A DNA stretch of 64,000 nucleotides from SAR116 cluster bacterium (GTDB lineage: Bacteria > Pseudomonadota > Alphaproteobacteria > Puniceispirillales > Puniceispirillaceae). Shown here piece after piece: positions 11,639 to 19,927 of the stretch (position 1 is the stretch's first letter; each line of letters opens with the position of its first letter). A program made the translations under genes and the position numbers. The stretch is taken from the NCBI GenBank assembly GCA_004212735.1, contig SHBD01000008.1:36591-100590 (forward strand), in the 5' to 3' direction. A model generated the notes under the pieces. That model made no database searches. It saw only the letters and a program-made list of their open reading frames with translations, and was not told the origin of the DNA.

Positions 11639-12433
11639 ATGCGATATTCACCCAGACCAGCGGGACCTATAGTGACGAGAGCGACATTCACATTTTTGCT
11701 TGCGGCCATTGTCTGGTCAGCTGTTTCAGGCTGCAGCTCTTTGCCGGAAAGCCAGCGCAGCGATCTGCGCGATCCCTTCGAAAACGGAAACCGGAAGGTT
11801 TTTGCCTTCAACATGGGTTTTGATACCTATGTTATCGAACCCGTTGCCGATGCCTATCGTAACGGGGTACCCGAGGGCGGTCAGCGGGCTATCGGCAATC
11901 ACGTTAAGTGGGCCGGAATGCCATCAACTGCAATCAACTCCGCACTGCAAGGCAAAGCCGAAAATGCCGGTCTGGCCACATTGAATTTTCTGGTTAACGG
12001 CCTGACGCTTGGGTTTGTCGATCTCGTGGAAGACGACACGCCAATCATCAAGGAAGATTTTGGCCAGACGCTCGCTGCCGCCAACGTGCCGGAAGGCTCT
12101 TTTCTGATGGTCCCCTTTCTTGGCCCCAAAACCACGCGCAGTTTTGCCGGCACCATCGGCGATATGGTGATGGATCCGATAGGCACATTGGCTAGAGGCG
12201 GTAACTTGCAAACCGTCAACCAACTGCGCACCCCTGTTGCCGTAGTCGATTTTCGGGCGCGAACCTTTGATGCATTCAATGACGTTAAATACAACGCCAT
12301 CGACCCCTATTCCCGTGTCAGGTCAGTCTACTACCAAACAAGAGCCGGCATGCTAGAGGACAGGGTAAGGTCCACCATTGGCGCATCTGAAAGCAACGAT
12401 GAATTTGATGACTTTTTTGAGGATGAGTCGTGA
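11639..12433 (+). CDS. mlaA: Outer membrane lipid asymmetry lipoprotein MlaA (VacJ)
   Basis: MlaA removes misplaced phospholipids from the outer leaflet of the outer membrane and passes them to MlaC. The 264-residue protein has a signal peptide ending in the lipobox VSGC (Cys32), then the VacJ domain with DPFENGNRKVFAFN near the mature N-terminus and the conserved VPFLGPKTTR segment. A GTG at 11672 would give a more compact signal peptide starting MTRATFTF, so the start is uncertain. The C-terminus is acidic (DEFDDFFEDE). The TGA stop overlaps the mlaC ATG by one base. The inner-membrane MlaFEDB genes are not in this window. Confidence 0.93.
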   Translation: MRYSPRPAGPIVTRATFTFLLAAIVWSAVSGCSSLPESQRSDLRDPFENGNRKVFAFNMGFDTYVIEPVADAYRNGVPEGGQRAIGNHVKWAGMPSTAINSALQGKAENAGLATLNFLVNGLTLGFVDLVEDDTPIIKEDFGQTLAAANVPEGSFLMVPFLGPKTTRSFAGTIGDMVMDPIGTLARGGNLQTVNQLRTPVAVVDFRARTFDAFNDVKYNAIDPYSRVRSVYYQTRAGMLEDRVRSTIGASESNDEFDDFFEDES

Positions 12434-13068
12434 TGCCTGTTTCATCTGCTGTAAAACTCTGCCGCATGGCATCCATGCTGATGCTTTTTACATCTCTGGT
12501 GATAGTGGCGCTGCCGGCCGGTGCCGATAATCACAGTAAAGCCGCCGAGGCGCATATCGAGGCGATGATCGGGTCGGCGAAGGCCCTGCTGACGACAGAT
12601 AGTGATGATCTGGCTGCGCGCACTGAACAGGTGACCGATCTGCTGGACACCTATTTCGACTTTCCCGGCATTACCAGGTTTTCAGCTGGCCAATATTGGC
12701 GTGCTGCCAGTGTCACAGAAAAACAGGAATATGAGCTGGTGATCCGGGAGGTGATCATCGGCACGGTTGTGCGCAATTTTGACCAGTTGAAAGGGCTTGA
12801 ATACAGCCATGTTGCCAGCACCGAAAAGGGCAGCAAGCTGGTGCTTGTCACGGGTCGCTTCAGTGACGCTATGGGCGAACGCCCCTCGGTATTGGTGAAC
12901 TGGCGAGTTACAACCCTACCCGGAAAACCGGTTAAGGTTCTCGACATCGAAATTGAGAATATTTCGATGCTGGTCACGCAGAAACAGGAAAATGTCGCTA
13001 TAATCCGCAAGAACAAAGGCAAATTCGGCGCACTCATCACGGCGATGCGCAAGAAGCTGGCCAGCTAG
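12433..13068 (+). CDS. mlaC: Periplasmic phospholipid-binding protein MlaC
   Basis: MlaC (Ttg2D/tol_Tol_Ttg2 family) shuttles phospholipids across the periplasm between MlaA and the MlaFEDB ATPase complex. The 211-residue product starts with a signal peptide that is hydrophobic up to about residue 30 (ending near LPAGADN). The mature part has family features such as ARTEQVTDLLDTYFDF, the TEKQEYELVIREVIIGT helix and a C-terminal basic tail. The start overlaps the mlaA stop as TGATG. A GTG three bases upstream (12430) is an alternative. The gene converges on ettA with a 39-base gap and no clear terminator. Confidence 0.88.
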   Translation: MPVSSAVKLCRMASMLMLFTSLVIVALPAGADNHSKAAEAHIEAMIGSAKALLTTDSDDLAARTEQVTDLLDTYFDFPGITRFSAGQYWRAASVTEKQEYELVIREVIIGTVVRNFDQLKGLEYSHVASTEKGSKLVLVTGRFSDAMGERPSVLVNWRVTTLPGKPVKVLDIEIENISMLVTQKQENVAIIRKNKGKFGALITAMRKKLAS

Positions 13069-13107
13069 CCCCGCCACGGCAGAGCCAGCAGCCACAACGC
13101 AGTAGGA

Positions 13108-14787
13108 CTAGCGGCTGATAGGCTTGTATTTGATCCGCGTCGGGCGATCGGCTTCTGCGCCAAGACGGCGTTTTTTGTCCACCTCATAGGCCTCGTAGTT
13201 GCCCTCAAACCACTCAACATGGCTGTTGCCCTCAAAAGCCAGAATATGTGTGGCGATCCGATCGAGGAACCAACGATCGTGGCTGACCACCACGGCGCAG
13301 CCGGCAAACTCCTCAAGCGCTTCTTCAAGCGCCCGCAGCGTGTCAACATCAAGATCATTGGTTGGCTCATCGAGCAACAATAGATTCGCACCACTTTTCA
13401 ACATCTTTGCCAGATGCACACGGTTGCGTTCACCACCCGAGAGCTGACTGACCTGCTTCTGTTGGTCGCCGCCTTTAAAATTGAACTGCCCGACATAGGC
13501 GCGTGACGCCATCGTGCGCTTGCCAAGTTCAATCTCGTCAAGGCCATCTGAGATGACTTCCCAGACAGTTTTACCTTCCTCCAGATCATCGCGGGATTGA
13601 TCGACATAGCCGAGCTTGACCGTATCACCGATGGTAAAGCTGCCATTGTCTGGCGCGTCGGCACCGGTGATCATCCGGAACAAGGTGGTCTTACCGGCAC
13701 CATTTGGCCCGATCACCCCAACAATGCCGCCCGGCGGCAAACGGAATGACAGATCATCGATCAGCAGGCGGTCACCAAAACCCTTGCCAAGACCCTCGGC
13801 GTTGATCACCACGTCACCAAGACGCGGCCCTGCTGGAATGTGGATTTTCGCAACATCCATCTGGCGCTGCTGATCATCGGCAAGCAGCTTTTCATAGGCA
13901 TTGATTCGCGCTTTGGATTTTGCCTGCCGCGCCTTGGGTGCCGAACGGACCCACTCAAGCTCACGCGACAAAGATTTCACCCGCGCATCCTCCGCACGTC
14001 CCTCTTGTTCAAGACGCTTGTGCTTCTGTTCCAGCCATCCGGAATAATTGCCCTCATAAGGGATGCCTGCACCACGATCCAATTCCAGAATCCAGCCAGC
14101 AACCTCATCGAGGAAATAGCGGTCGTGTGTGATGGTCACGACAGTGCCGGGAAAATCATGCAGGAACTTCTGCAACCAGCTCACCGATTCGGCGTCCAGA
14201 TGATTTGTTGGCTCGTCAAGAAGCAGCATGTCAGGCGCACTCAACAATAATTTGCACAGAGCAACACGGCGTTTTTCACCTCCCGACAATTTTGTGACAT
14301 CGGAGTCACCCGATGGCACTCGCAGAGCGTCCATCGCGATCTCCGCTTTGCGCTCAAGATCCCAGCCGTCAATTGCATCTATCTCTTCCTGCAACTCAGC
14401 CTGTTCAGCAATGACAGCGTTCATCTCATCATCGGTCAATTCCTCGGCGAAACGAGCGCTGACTTCATTGAACCGGTCCATCAGTTCTTTCGCACGACCA
14501 AGCCCAGCCAACACATTACCGGTGACATCCAGGCTTTCATCAAGCTCGGGTTCCTGTGCCAGATAACCGACCTTGATCCCATCGGCCGCCCACGCCTCAC
14601 CATTGAATTCGGTATCTAGCCCCGCCATGATGCGGAGCAAGGTCGATTTACCAGCGCCGTTCAAGCCAAGGACACCAATCTTTGCTCCCGGCAAGAATGA
14701 CAGGCTGATGTTTTTCAGAACTTCCTTGCCACCGGGCCAGCTTTTCGAAAGACGATGCATTACATAAACATATTGATGGCTGGACAT
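13108..14787 (-). CDS. ettA: Energy-dependent translational throttle ATPase EttA
   Basis: EttA is an ABC-F ATPase that binds the ribosomal E site and gates entry into elongation according to the ATP/ADP ratio. The protein (559 residues) has two ABC cassettes with no membrane domain: Walker A GLNGAGKS at residues 41-48 and GPNGAGKT in the second half, with signatures LSGGEKRRVAL and LSGGERNRVHL. The linker between them is basic. The open frame extends to 14913, but the ATG at 14787 is chosen because it gives the canonical start ending in YVYVMHRLSK and lies behind an AGAAGGAGTT ribosome-binding site. Confidence 0.95.
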   Translation of the reverse strand: MSSHQYVYVMHRLSKSWPGGKEVLKNISLSFLPGAKIGVLGLNGAGKSTLLRIMAGLDTEFNGEAWAADGIKVGYLAQEPELDESLDVTGNVLAGLGRAKELMDRFNEVSARFAEELTDDEMNAVIAEQAELQEEIDAIDGWDLERKAEIAMDALRVPSGDSDVTKLSGGEKRRVALCKLLLSAPDMLLLDEPTNHLDAESVSWLQKFLHDFPGTVVTITHDRYFLDEVAGWILELDRGAGIPYEGNYSGWLEQKHKRLEQEGRAEDARVKSLSRELEWVRSAPKARQAKSKARINAYEKLLADDQQRQMDVAKIHIPAGPRLGDVVINAEGLGKGFGDRLLIDDLSFRLPPGGIVGVIGPNGAGKTTLFRMITGADAPDNGSFTIGDTVKLGYVDQSRDDLEEGKTVWEVISDGLDEIELGKRTMASRAYVGQFNFKGGDQQKQVSQLSGGERNRVHLAKMLKSGANLLLLDEPTNDLDVDTLRALEEALEEFAGCAVVVSHDRWFLDRIATHILAFEGNSHVEWFEGNYEAYEVDKKRRLGAEADRPTRIKYKPISR

Positions 14788-15031
14788 GGTAACTCCTTCT
14801 GGGAAAATTCCCCGTGGTCTCTGCCATTGCGCAGGACCCACGCGTAGAACAATTGTGCGCGCGTTGAAGCGGGCTTCACATGGCGTTTTAGCCTTTGCGA
14901 CAGCGTATAACAATGCTGAAACGAAAATTTACCATGCGCGTGCCAACAACAGTGGGACGGAGGCTGGCGGCGTAGACAAGTTAGTGCTATCATAGTGCCT
15001 CTGAACTCGCAAAAATCGGCGGCGCTTTTAA

Positions 15032-15397
15032 ATGGTTGGTAATGTGTTAGCACAAAGCGCACCTGCACTGGGGATTCTTGTGGATCTGCCATTGGGGGTT
15101 TTGATGTGGGCGGCTTTGGTGCGCTTTTTATTGACGATTTTCATCAAAGAGGACAGTCGCGTCTTGCCAATGCGCCTGCTGGTCAGCTTTACCAGCCCCG
15201 TGATGGCAACGATACGTCCCATAACACCGGGATGGGTGATCGACCGGATTGCGCCCCTTTATGCCGCCATTATCTTGCTGATTTTACGCTATTACTTGTT
15301 CCCACTTTTAATCGGTTATGACGTATTGTCATTTGGCAATTTGCCCCTCGAAAGCATGGTGTTGTCAGTCTATTTCGACTACATAGCGATAGGCTAG
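15032..15397 (+). CDS. Small multi-pass membrane protein, possibly YggT-like
   Basis: The 121-residue product is strongly hydrophobic, with about three membrane segments: near residues 10-38, 45-65 and 75-100. The middle stretch FTSPVMATIRPITPGWVIDRIAPLYA resembles in layout the YggT family pattern of Pro/Arg between two membrane helices, but I could not confirm membership. No strong ribosome-binding site precedes the ATG. Its 3' end overlaps that of the opposite-strand gene at 15394 by four bases. The function is unknown. Confidence 0.6.
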   Translation: MVGNVLAQSAPALGILVDLPLGVLMWAALVRFLLTIFIKEDSRVLPMRLLVSFTSPVMATIRPITPGWVIDRIAPLYAAIILLILRYYLFPLLIGYDVLSFGNLPLESMVLSVYFDYIAIG

Positions 15398-15786
15398 TCA
15401 GATTTAAGGGTGATTTTCTGGGTGATCCTGCCAGCACCTGTTAAACGCCAGATTTGCTGCCCATCCGGCATGTCAAGAACCAGAATCATGCCGGATTTGT
15501 CCGATGAGGCAGCGCTTACATGCGCGCCAGCTGGCAAAATAAGATTGATCTCGCTTGCTGCGCGATTGGCTGAACCGGCCTGTAACCGTGAGTAAATCGT
15601 CACCACTATCACCAACAGGGCAGCAACGATCAACACCGCCATAATGATGGCAAGCGCCTTGATCAGTCCCAGATGACGCACCACGGCAGAGGGCTCATGG
15701 GCATCGGCCTGATCGACAGCAGCATCGGGGGACGGGTCTTGCATGAATTTGCTCCACAGGCTCGCAACGGATGAAAGGTCGGCCAA
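15394..15786 (-). CDS. Single-pass membrane protein, DUF6476-like
   Basis: The 130-residue protein has a cytoplasmic N-terminal part of about 42 residues, one membrane helix around residues 43-65 (ALAIIMAVLIVAALLVIVV) and a small C-terminal domain with a LPAGAHVSAASSDKSGMI stretch. Proteins of this layout, often assigned to DUF6476, sit beside rluD in several alphaproteobacteria. The divergent rluD gene here supports that assignment. A second in-frame ATG at 15744 (MQDPSPDAA) would shorten it by 14 residues. The function is not known. Confidence 0.65.
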   Translation of the reverse strand: MADLSSVASLWSKFMQDPSPDAAVDQADAHEPSAVVRHLGLIKALAIIMAVLIVAALLVIVVTIYSRLQAGSANRAASEINLILPAGAHVSAASSDKSGMILVLDMPDGQQIWRLTGAGRITQKITLKSD

Positions 15787-15860
15787 GCATCACCACCAGA
15801 GGAAGGATCGAGGAACACCAGCCTATCACGCGCCACCATTATAGGCTATTGTTCGTGCCC

Positions 15861-16952
15861 ATGACCACTCCTACCACAAATGCAACCAACATCAATACCG
15901 CCGCAGGGGATCTTGCATCAGGCGAGGTCGTCCGGATCATCGCACCTGAAGAAGCTGGCGGTGAACGTCTTGACCGCTTTCTTGCCACCGCCATCGCAGC
16001 CCGCAACAGCGAGGATGAAACGCCAACTGACAGCCACAGCCTGTCTCGTAGCCGTATCAAGACGCTGGTGCTTGATGGATGCCTGCATGAAAATGACAAG
16101 ATCATCACCGACCCCTCAGCAGGCATAAGACCCGGCGCCATCTATCAACTAGTGGTCCCCAAACCAAGCGATCCAACACCGCAGGGCGAAGCCATCGCAC
16201 TGGATATCCTGTTTGAGGATGAACATCTTATCGTCATCAACAAGGCAGCCGGAATGGTCGTCCATCCAGCCCCGGGCAGCCCATCGGGAACGCTGGTCAA
16301 CGCATTGATCGCACATTGCGGCCCCAGCTTGACTGGCATTGGCGGTGTCATGCGGCCCGGCATTGTCCATCGGCTCGACAAGGACACATCGGGAGTGATG
16401 ATGGCGGCAAAGACTGACCGCGCCCACCAGCGTCTCACCGACATGTTCGCCGCACATGATCTTGACCGGCGTTATAACGCACTTGTCTGGGGTAGCGGCG
16501 TCGACCGTCAGGGAACTGTCGATGCTCCGATTGGCCGCGCCGAGCGTGACCGCAAACGTCAGGCCGTTACCGCAAAGGGGCGCAAGGCCATCACCCACTG
16601 GCAAATGATTCGGGTCTATCCTCCCTTTGGGTCACTGATCGAATGTCAACTTGAGACTGGGCGCACGCACCAGATCAGGGTGCATATGGCACATATTGGC
16701 CATGGCGTGATTGGCGATCCTCTTTATGGCAAGCCAGCCCGCGCCAGCCAGATGCCTGATGCTCTCTCGCGCACGTGCCTAGGACAGTTAAGGGGTTTTG
16801 GTCGACAAGCACTGCATGCGGTACATCTGGGCTTTGCCCATCCGCTAACTGGCGAGGCGCTGGCATTCAGCACGGACATGCCAGCAGATATGGCGCACCT
16901 GCATCAGGTTATGGAAACTGCCGTGGCGGCGCGGGCCAGCTCCAGCCGATAG
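15861..16952 (+). CDS. rluD: 23S rRNA pseudouridine synthase RluD family
   Basis: This enzyme isomerises uridines of 23S rRNA helix 69 to pseudouridine. The 363-residue protein has an N-terminal S4-like RNA-binding domain (RLDRFLATAIA, then SRSRIKTLVLDG) and the RluA-type catalytic domain. That domain contains HRLDKDTSG with the catalytic Asp, plus the TGRTHQIRVHMAHIGHG motif. The frame is open from 15771, but the ATG at 15861 (MTTPTTNATN) fits the family better. RluC-type specificity cannot be excluded from sequence alone. Its position next to rpoH is common in alphaproteobacteria. Confidence 0.85.
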   Translation: MTTPTTNATNINTAAGDLASGEVVRIIAPEEAGGERLDRFLATAIAARNSEDETPTDSHSLSRSRIKTLVLDGCLHENDKIITDPSAGIRPGAIYQLVVPKPSDPTPQGEAIALDILFEDEHLIVINKAAGMVVHPAPGSPSGTLVNALIAHCGPSLTGIGGVMRPGIVHRLDKDTSGVMMAAKTDRAHQRLTDMFAAHDLDRRYNALVWGSGVDRQGTVDAPIGRAERDRKRQAVTAKGRKAITHWQMIRVYPPFGSLIECQLETGRTHQIRVHMAHIGHGVIGDPLYGKPARASQMPDALSRTCLGQLRGFGRQALHAVHLGFAHPLTGEALAFSTDMPADMAHLHQVMETAVAARASSSR

Positions 16953-17204
16953 AATGATCGGCAAGTTTGCCCATCCAAGGCATGCTCTGGGAGATTTCGT
17001 TAAATGGGTTTAAAAACAACGGCTAAATTTTGTTTTTCTGCGCGTGAAACTATGTAAAAGAGCGGCCAGACAGCCCTATTCTTGCCCAATTTGGTAATAA
17101 TAATGGTGATCTGAAAAAGACTTTTGCCAAAAACTGCCTTAATTCGAGTAACGAAGGGTGGTTAGATATGACATGTCAAATACAAAACGTGTGAGGAATT
17201 GACA

Positions 17205-18128
17205 ATGGCCGCAAAAACCAATCTTCCTGTCCTGTCACCTGATGGGAACTTGTCACGTTACCTTGAACAGATCCGCGCGTTTCCAATGCTGGAGCAAAAG
17301 CAGGAATATACGCTTGCCAAGTCTTGGAAAGAAAAGGGCGACATTGAAGCTGCGCACCAGCTTGTCACCAGCCACCTACGGCTTGTTGCAAAGATCGCCA
17401 TGGGCTACCGCGGCTATGGCCTGCCGGTTGCCGACCTGATTTCCGAAGGCAATATGGGAATGATGCATGCGGTGAAAAAATTTGAGCCGGAAAAAGGATT
17501 TCGGCTGGCCACTTATGCAATGTGGTGGATCAAAGCAGCGATTCAGGAATATATCCTGCGCTCCTGGTCTCTGGTGAAAATTGGCACCACCGCAGGCCAG
17601 AAAAAGCTGTTTTTCAACCTGCGTCGGATTAAAGGGCAAATCCAAGCCATTGACGAGGGTGATCTCAAGCCAGAGCAAGTTACACACATTGCAGACCAAC
17701 TTAACGTTACCGAAGCCGAAGTGATGTCGATGAATCAGCGCATGGCTGGCAATGACCGCTCTTTGAATGTGCCATTGTCCCGCGATGGCGAGGGTGCCGG
17801 CGAATGGCAGGACTGGCTCGAAGATGACGGTATTGATCAGGAAACCAGCTTCGCCGAGCACGAGGAATATTCTGCGCGCCAATCCTTGATGATGGATGCG
17901 ATGAAAGATCTGAATGAACGCGAACAACGTATCCTTCAGGCACGCCGCCTTGCCGAACCACCGCTGACGCTGGAAGATCTGGCGACCGAATTTTCTGTCA
18001 GCCGGGAGCGCATCCGCCAGATTGAGGTGCGGGCCTTTGAAAAGTTGCAAAAGGCTGTCCGCGATAAGGCGGCCGAGCTGAAGCTCCTGCCTGACGTTGA
18101 TGGTGACCCGGCATTGCTGCCGCAGTGA
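17205..18128 (+). CDS. rpoH: RNA polymerase heat-shock sigma factor RpoH (sigma-32)
   Basis: RpoH directs RNA polymerase to heat-shock promoters. The 307-residue protein has sigma regions 2 (LRLVAKIAMGYRGYGLP, then DLISEGNMGMMHAVKKFEP, then FRLATYAMWWIKAAIQEY). The RpoH box follows (QKKLFFNLRRIK), then region 4 with the helix-turn-helix VSRERIRQIEVRAFEKLQ. The ATG at 17205 lies seven bases after GAGGA; a TTG at 17199 is also open. The 252 bases upstream are AT-rich and should hold its promoters, though none is convincing by eye. A perfect 8-bp palindrome hairpin (18173-18189) lies 45 bases after the stop but lacks a T-run. Confidence 0.96.
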   Translation: MAAKTNLPVLSPDGNLSRYLEQIRAFPMLEQKQEYTLAKSWKEKGDIEAAHQLVTSHLRLVAKIAMGYRGYGLPVADLISEGNMGMMHAVKKFEPEKGFRLATYAMWWIKAAIQEYILRSWSLVKIGTTAGQKKLFFNLRRIKGQIQAIDEGDLKPEQVTHIADQLNVTEAEVMSMNQRMAGNDRSLNVPLSRDGEGAGEWQDWLEDDGIDQETSFAEHEEYSARQSLMMDAMKDLNEREQRILQARRLAEPPLTLEDLATEFSVSRERIRQIEVRAFEKLQKAVRDKAAELKLLPDVDGDPALLPQ

Positions 18129-18241
18129 GCAGACAGAATCTCCCCACATCACAGCCACCGACCTCCCGAGAGCCTTCCCGGCGGGAAGGGTATGTGCTGT
18201 CCGATAAAAATGCCAGAAAACCCGTCAAAAACACCCTGTAG

Positions 18242-18256
18242 TTAACGTTTTATTAA
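18242..18256 (+). promoter_or_regulatory. CtrA-like binding site upstream of the secreted protein gene
   Basis: TTAA (18242-18245), seven bases and TTAA (18253-18256) match the alphaproteobacterial CtrA consensus TTAA-N7-TTAA. A third TTAA follows two bases later. The site lies 52 bases before the start codon at 18308, where a response regulator could control the promoter. A nearly identical site precedes the broken gene at 19649. No ctrA gene is in the window, so the regulator is inferred. Confidence 0.6.
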
Positions 18257-18307
18257 CTTAACCTGCCGCATACTCCCCAGATTATTTCTGGAAAATGGAG
18301 GCGGAAA

Positions 18308-18910
18308 ATGAGACGCAGTGACCGGACCGGGCCGACAGGCTGTTCTGTCGCCCTTTTCACCCTCGTGGCCCTTATGACCCATGGCGTGATCCTTGACAGC
18401 ATTGCGGCGAGGGCCGACCAACAAGGCCCTAAATTCATTGAGGTGGGAATGACGGCAAATGTTACAACATCGCAAGCACTACAAAATGCCAATCTTAGCG
18501 AGCCAGAAACCAGCGGCGAAATCATCTGGACCTATAGCGAGATTGGCGCATCACCCGCGTCAGCCAAACCAAGACCCAAGCCGCAGGGGGTGCCATTGAA
18601 CACGCTGGACTCTCTTGGTACAGATTTTCAGACGTTATCGTCTGAAAAGATAATGGTCAGCAAAACGGTGGTGGGCAATCCAGAAGTAGGCAAGACAGCA
18701 CCGCGGCATGCCAGCTTTGAGACAACTGCCCTACATTTTGGCGACCCGGCAGACCTCGTCGCCAGCGAGGCGGCAATCAAGCCCCGTAGCCCCTCGACAC
18801 GCGGCCTACCCCCCAAGGTCACGCAGGCACCGTTGAAGAAACTTGTCATTCTGCCACAACAGGGTGGCGGTCTGGTTGTTGAGACACGAATCGTTGACAC
18901 CAACAATTGA
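18308..18910 (+). CDS. Secreted protein of unknown function
   Basis: I do not recognise this 200-residue protein. It begins with a probable signal peptide: basic residues 2-6, a hydrophobic stretch near residues 13-30, and likely cleavage after the AARA region. The mature part is polar, rich in Pro, Ser, Thr and Lys, and contains a Pro/Lys-rich stretch (SAKPRPKPQG) and a C-terminal KKLVILPQQGGG segment. No cysteine or catalytic motif stands out in the mature part. TGGAGG 8-13 bases before the ATG is a strong ribosome-binding site, and a CtrA-like box lies upstream. It is probably periplasmic or envelope-associated and lineage-specific. Confidence 0.75.
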   Translation: MRRSDRTGPTGCSVALFTLVALMTHGVILDSIAARADQQGPKFIEVGMTANVTTSQALQNANLSEPETSGEIIWTYSEIGASPASAKPRPKPQGVPLNTLDSLGTDFQTLSSEKIMVSKTVVGNPEVGKTAPRHASFETTALHFGDPADLVASEAAIKPRSPSTRGLPPKVTQAPLKKLVILPQQGGGLVVETRIVDTNN

Positions 18911-18945
18911 CACCGGCAATCGATACCATTCAATGAACCCATTGG

Positions 18946-19256
18946 TTAACCCCATTTATTGACCCAATGGTCGATAAGCGTCATTGAAACAAGCCATTGT
19001 GGTTGGCGCTGGTCCTCATCGCCCTTGATACGCGATGGTCGGGGTAGCGGCGATGTTCTATCCGCCCACTCGAGCAGGAGACGAAACAGCTCCTCACCCG
19101 TGCTATATTTTGGATCCGGATGGGGCAGAGCCTCAAAGGGCGCAAGTTCAAATCGCGGACCAGACGGTCCGTAATCAACCCGCGACCCGGCGTATGGCAG
19201 GCACCCAGGAGCCCAGCTCCCACGAGCAGCGCAAAGACCAAAAACCGTTGGGACAT
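18946..19256 (-). pseudogene. Small lipoprotein gene broken by one frameshift
   Basis: The ATG at 19256 follows AAGGTGG and opens a lipoprotein signal, MSQRFLVFALLVGAGLLGAC, with the lipobox cysteine at residue 20. In that frame the continuation is atypical and Arg/Cys-rich. Shifting back one base right after the cysteine codon (near 19196) gives a coherent mature part of 83 residues. It starts PYAGSRVDYGP and runs to VNKWG, with its own stop at 18946-18948. A single C missing from a short C-run explains it. The intact product would be about 103 residues. The family is unknown to me. A sequencing error in the C-run is an alternative to real decay. Confidence 0.7.
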
Positions 19257-19316
19257 GATGCCCACCTTGGTTGGTTGCGGTTGATCAGGACAAGAAATTG
19301 CACGCGCAAATAGTGT

Positions 19317-19528
19317 GGCCTGTCTGGCATCAGGCCGACCACTACGTAACTGCACGAAAGCGAAGTTCCTGCCTATTTCCCAAAGGGTCTTTTATTTGGC
19401 AGGCGACCCGATAAGGGGTCGCTTCCGTGGGCGTGTACGTAGTGGAACGCACAGCCTAGCCAACACCCCCGACCTTTGCAAATCAGGGGCTGAACCCACA
19501 GAAAAGGGAGTGTTTCTGCGGGTTACAG
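19317..19528. other. Strongly folded intergenic element, possible structured RNA
   Basis: About 210 bases contain a dense set of perfect or near-perfect inverted repeats. GGCCTG/CAGGCC lies at 19317-19336. A 10-bp long-range pair CCACTACGTA (19339-19348) with TACGTAGTGG (19436-19445) encloses two hairpins: CCTGCC/GGCAGG (19368-19403) and GCGACCC/GGGTCGC (19403-19422). A long hairpin follows at 19490-19528 with arms CTG-A-ACCC-A-CAGAAA and TTTCTG-C-GGGT-TA-CAG. No coding frame fits. The strand is not fixed by sequence because the elements are symmetrical. It could be a small RNA, a leader of the gene at 19649, or a MITE-like remnant; it is not a recognisable tRNA, tmRNA, SRP RNA or RNase P RNA. 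Confidence 0.5.
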
Positions 19529-19589
19529 CGCAACACAAAATGCACCAAAGTCTCAATTAAGTAACATTATACTCACGTTAATCTTTGCC

Positions 19590-19604
19590 TTAACGTTTAA
19601 TTAA
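19590..19604 (+). promoter_or_regulatory. CtrA-like binding site upstream of the gene at 19649
   Basis: TTAA (19590-19593), seven bases and TTAA (19601-19604) match TTAA-N7-TTAA. The sequence TTAACGTTT followed by ATTAAC after one variable base is shared with the site at 18242. It lies 45 bases before the start codon at 19649. The shared box suggests that the two genes were co-regulated. Confidence 0.6.
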
Positions 19605-19648
19605 CCTGACCTCACCTATCATCACTTTGGCGCCGATGTAAGGACGAG

Positions 19649-19927
19649 ATGGTGGCAAATATTCCTTTTATTTTCTGGTGCGGCGCGTTCCTATGAACCG
19701 CCTATGCGATGCTGGATGCGCTCGGTCTGGCGCGCCCTCTGACGCGCTGGATCACCGCGAATGTCTGGCCTGGGATCACCGCGCCAATCCGGAAATACCC
19801 AATCCTATTTGCTGTTCTGGGATATATCGGCGGCCTCGGCGTTCTGGTCTGGGCCTCCTACGAACCGATTGGCCTGTTCGACAATTCCACTTCAAAACCT
19901 TTGAGAGCACAATTCAACCATGCATGA
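19649..19927 (+). pseudogene. Small membrane protein gene with an in-frame TGA
   Basis: The ATG at 19649 follows AAGGA and encodes MVANIPFIFWCGAFL, then TGA at codon 16. The same frame continues without another stop for 76 codons to TGA 19925-19927. The continuation starts TAYAMLDALGLARPL and includes a probable membrane helix, ILFAVLGYIGGLGVLVWA. The two halves read naturally as one protein if the TGA replaces a Trp or Arg codon. TGA is the normal stop in many genes here, and no selenocysteine context is evident, so a nonsense mutation is most likely. Restart at the ATG at 19709 could still give a 72-residue product. Confidence 0.65.

Noticed and set aside
11417..15020. Shared AACTCGCAAAAA upstream of uvrD and upstream of the gene at 15032
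   Set aside because: Two copies of a 12-base match with opposite relation to the genes; no palindromy or spacing pattern supports a regulator site.
18173..18189. Palindrome CCTTCCCG/CGGGAAGG after rpoH as a terminator
   Set aside because: The stem is perfect but the loop is too tight and no T-run follows, so termination is not supported.
19451..19528. Resemblance of GGGTTACAGC and nearby hairpins to 6S RNA or tmRNA
   Set aside because: A better 6S candidate lies in the conserved zapA-ygfA gap, and no tag peptide, tRNA-like arm or closing stem of tmRNA could be found.
19694..19696. Selenocysteine recoding of the TGA at codon 16 of the gene at 19649
   Set aside because: No SECIS-like hairpin directly follows, the protein is not a redox family, and neighbours are also broken, so a nonsense mutation is simpler.
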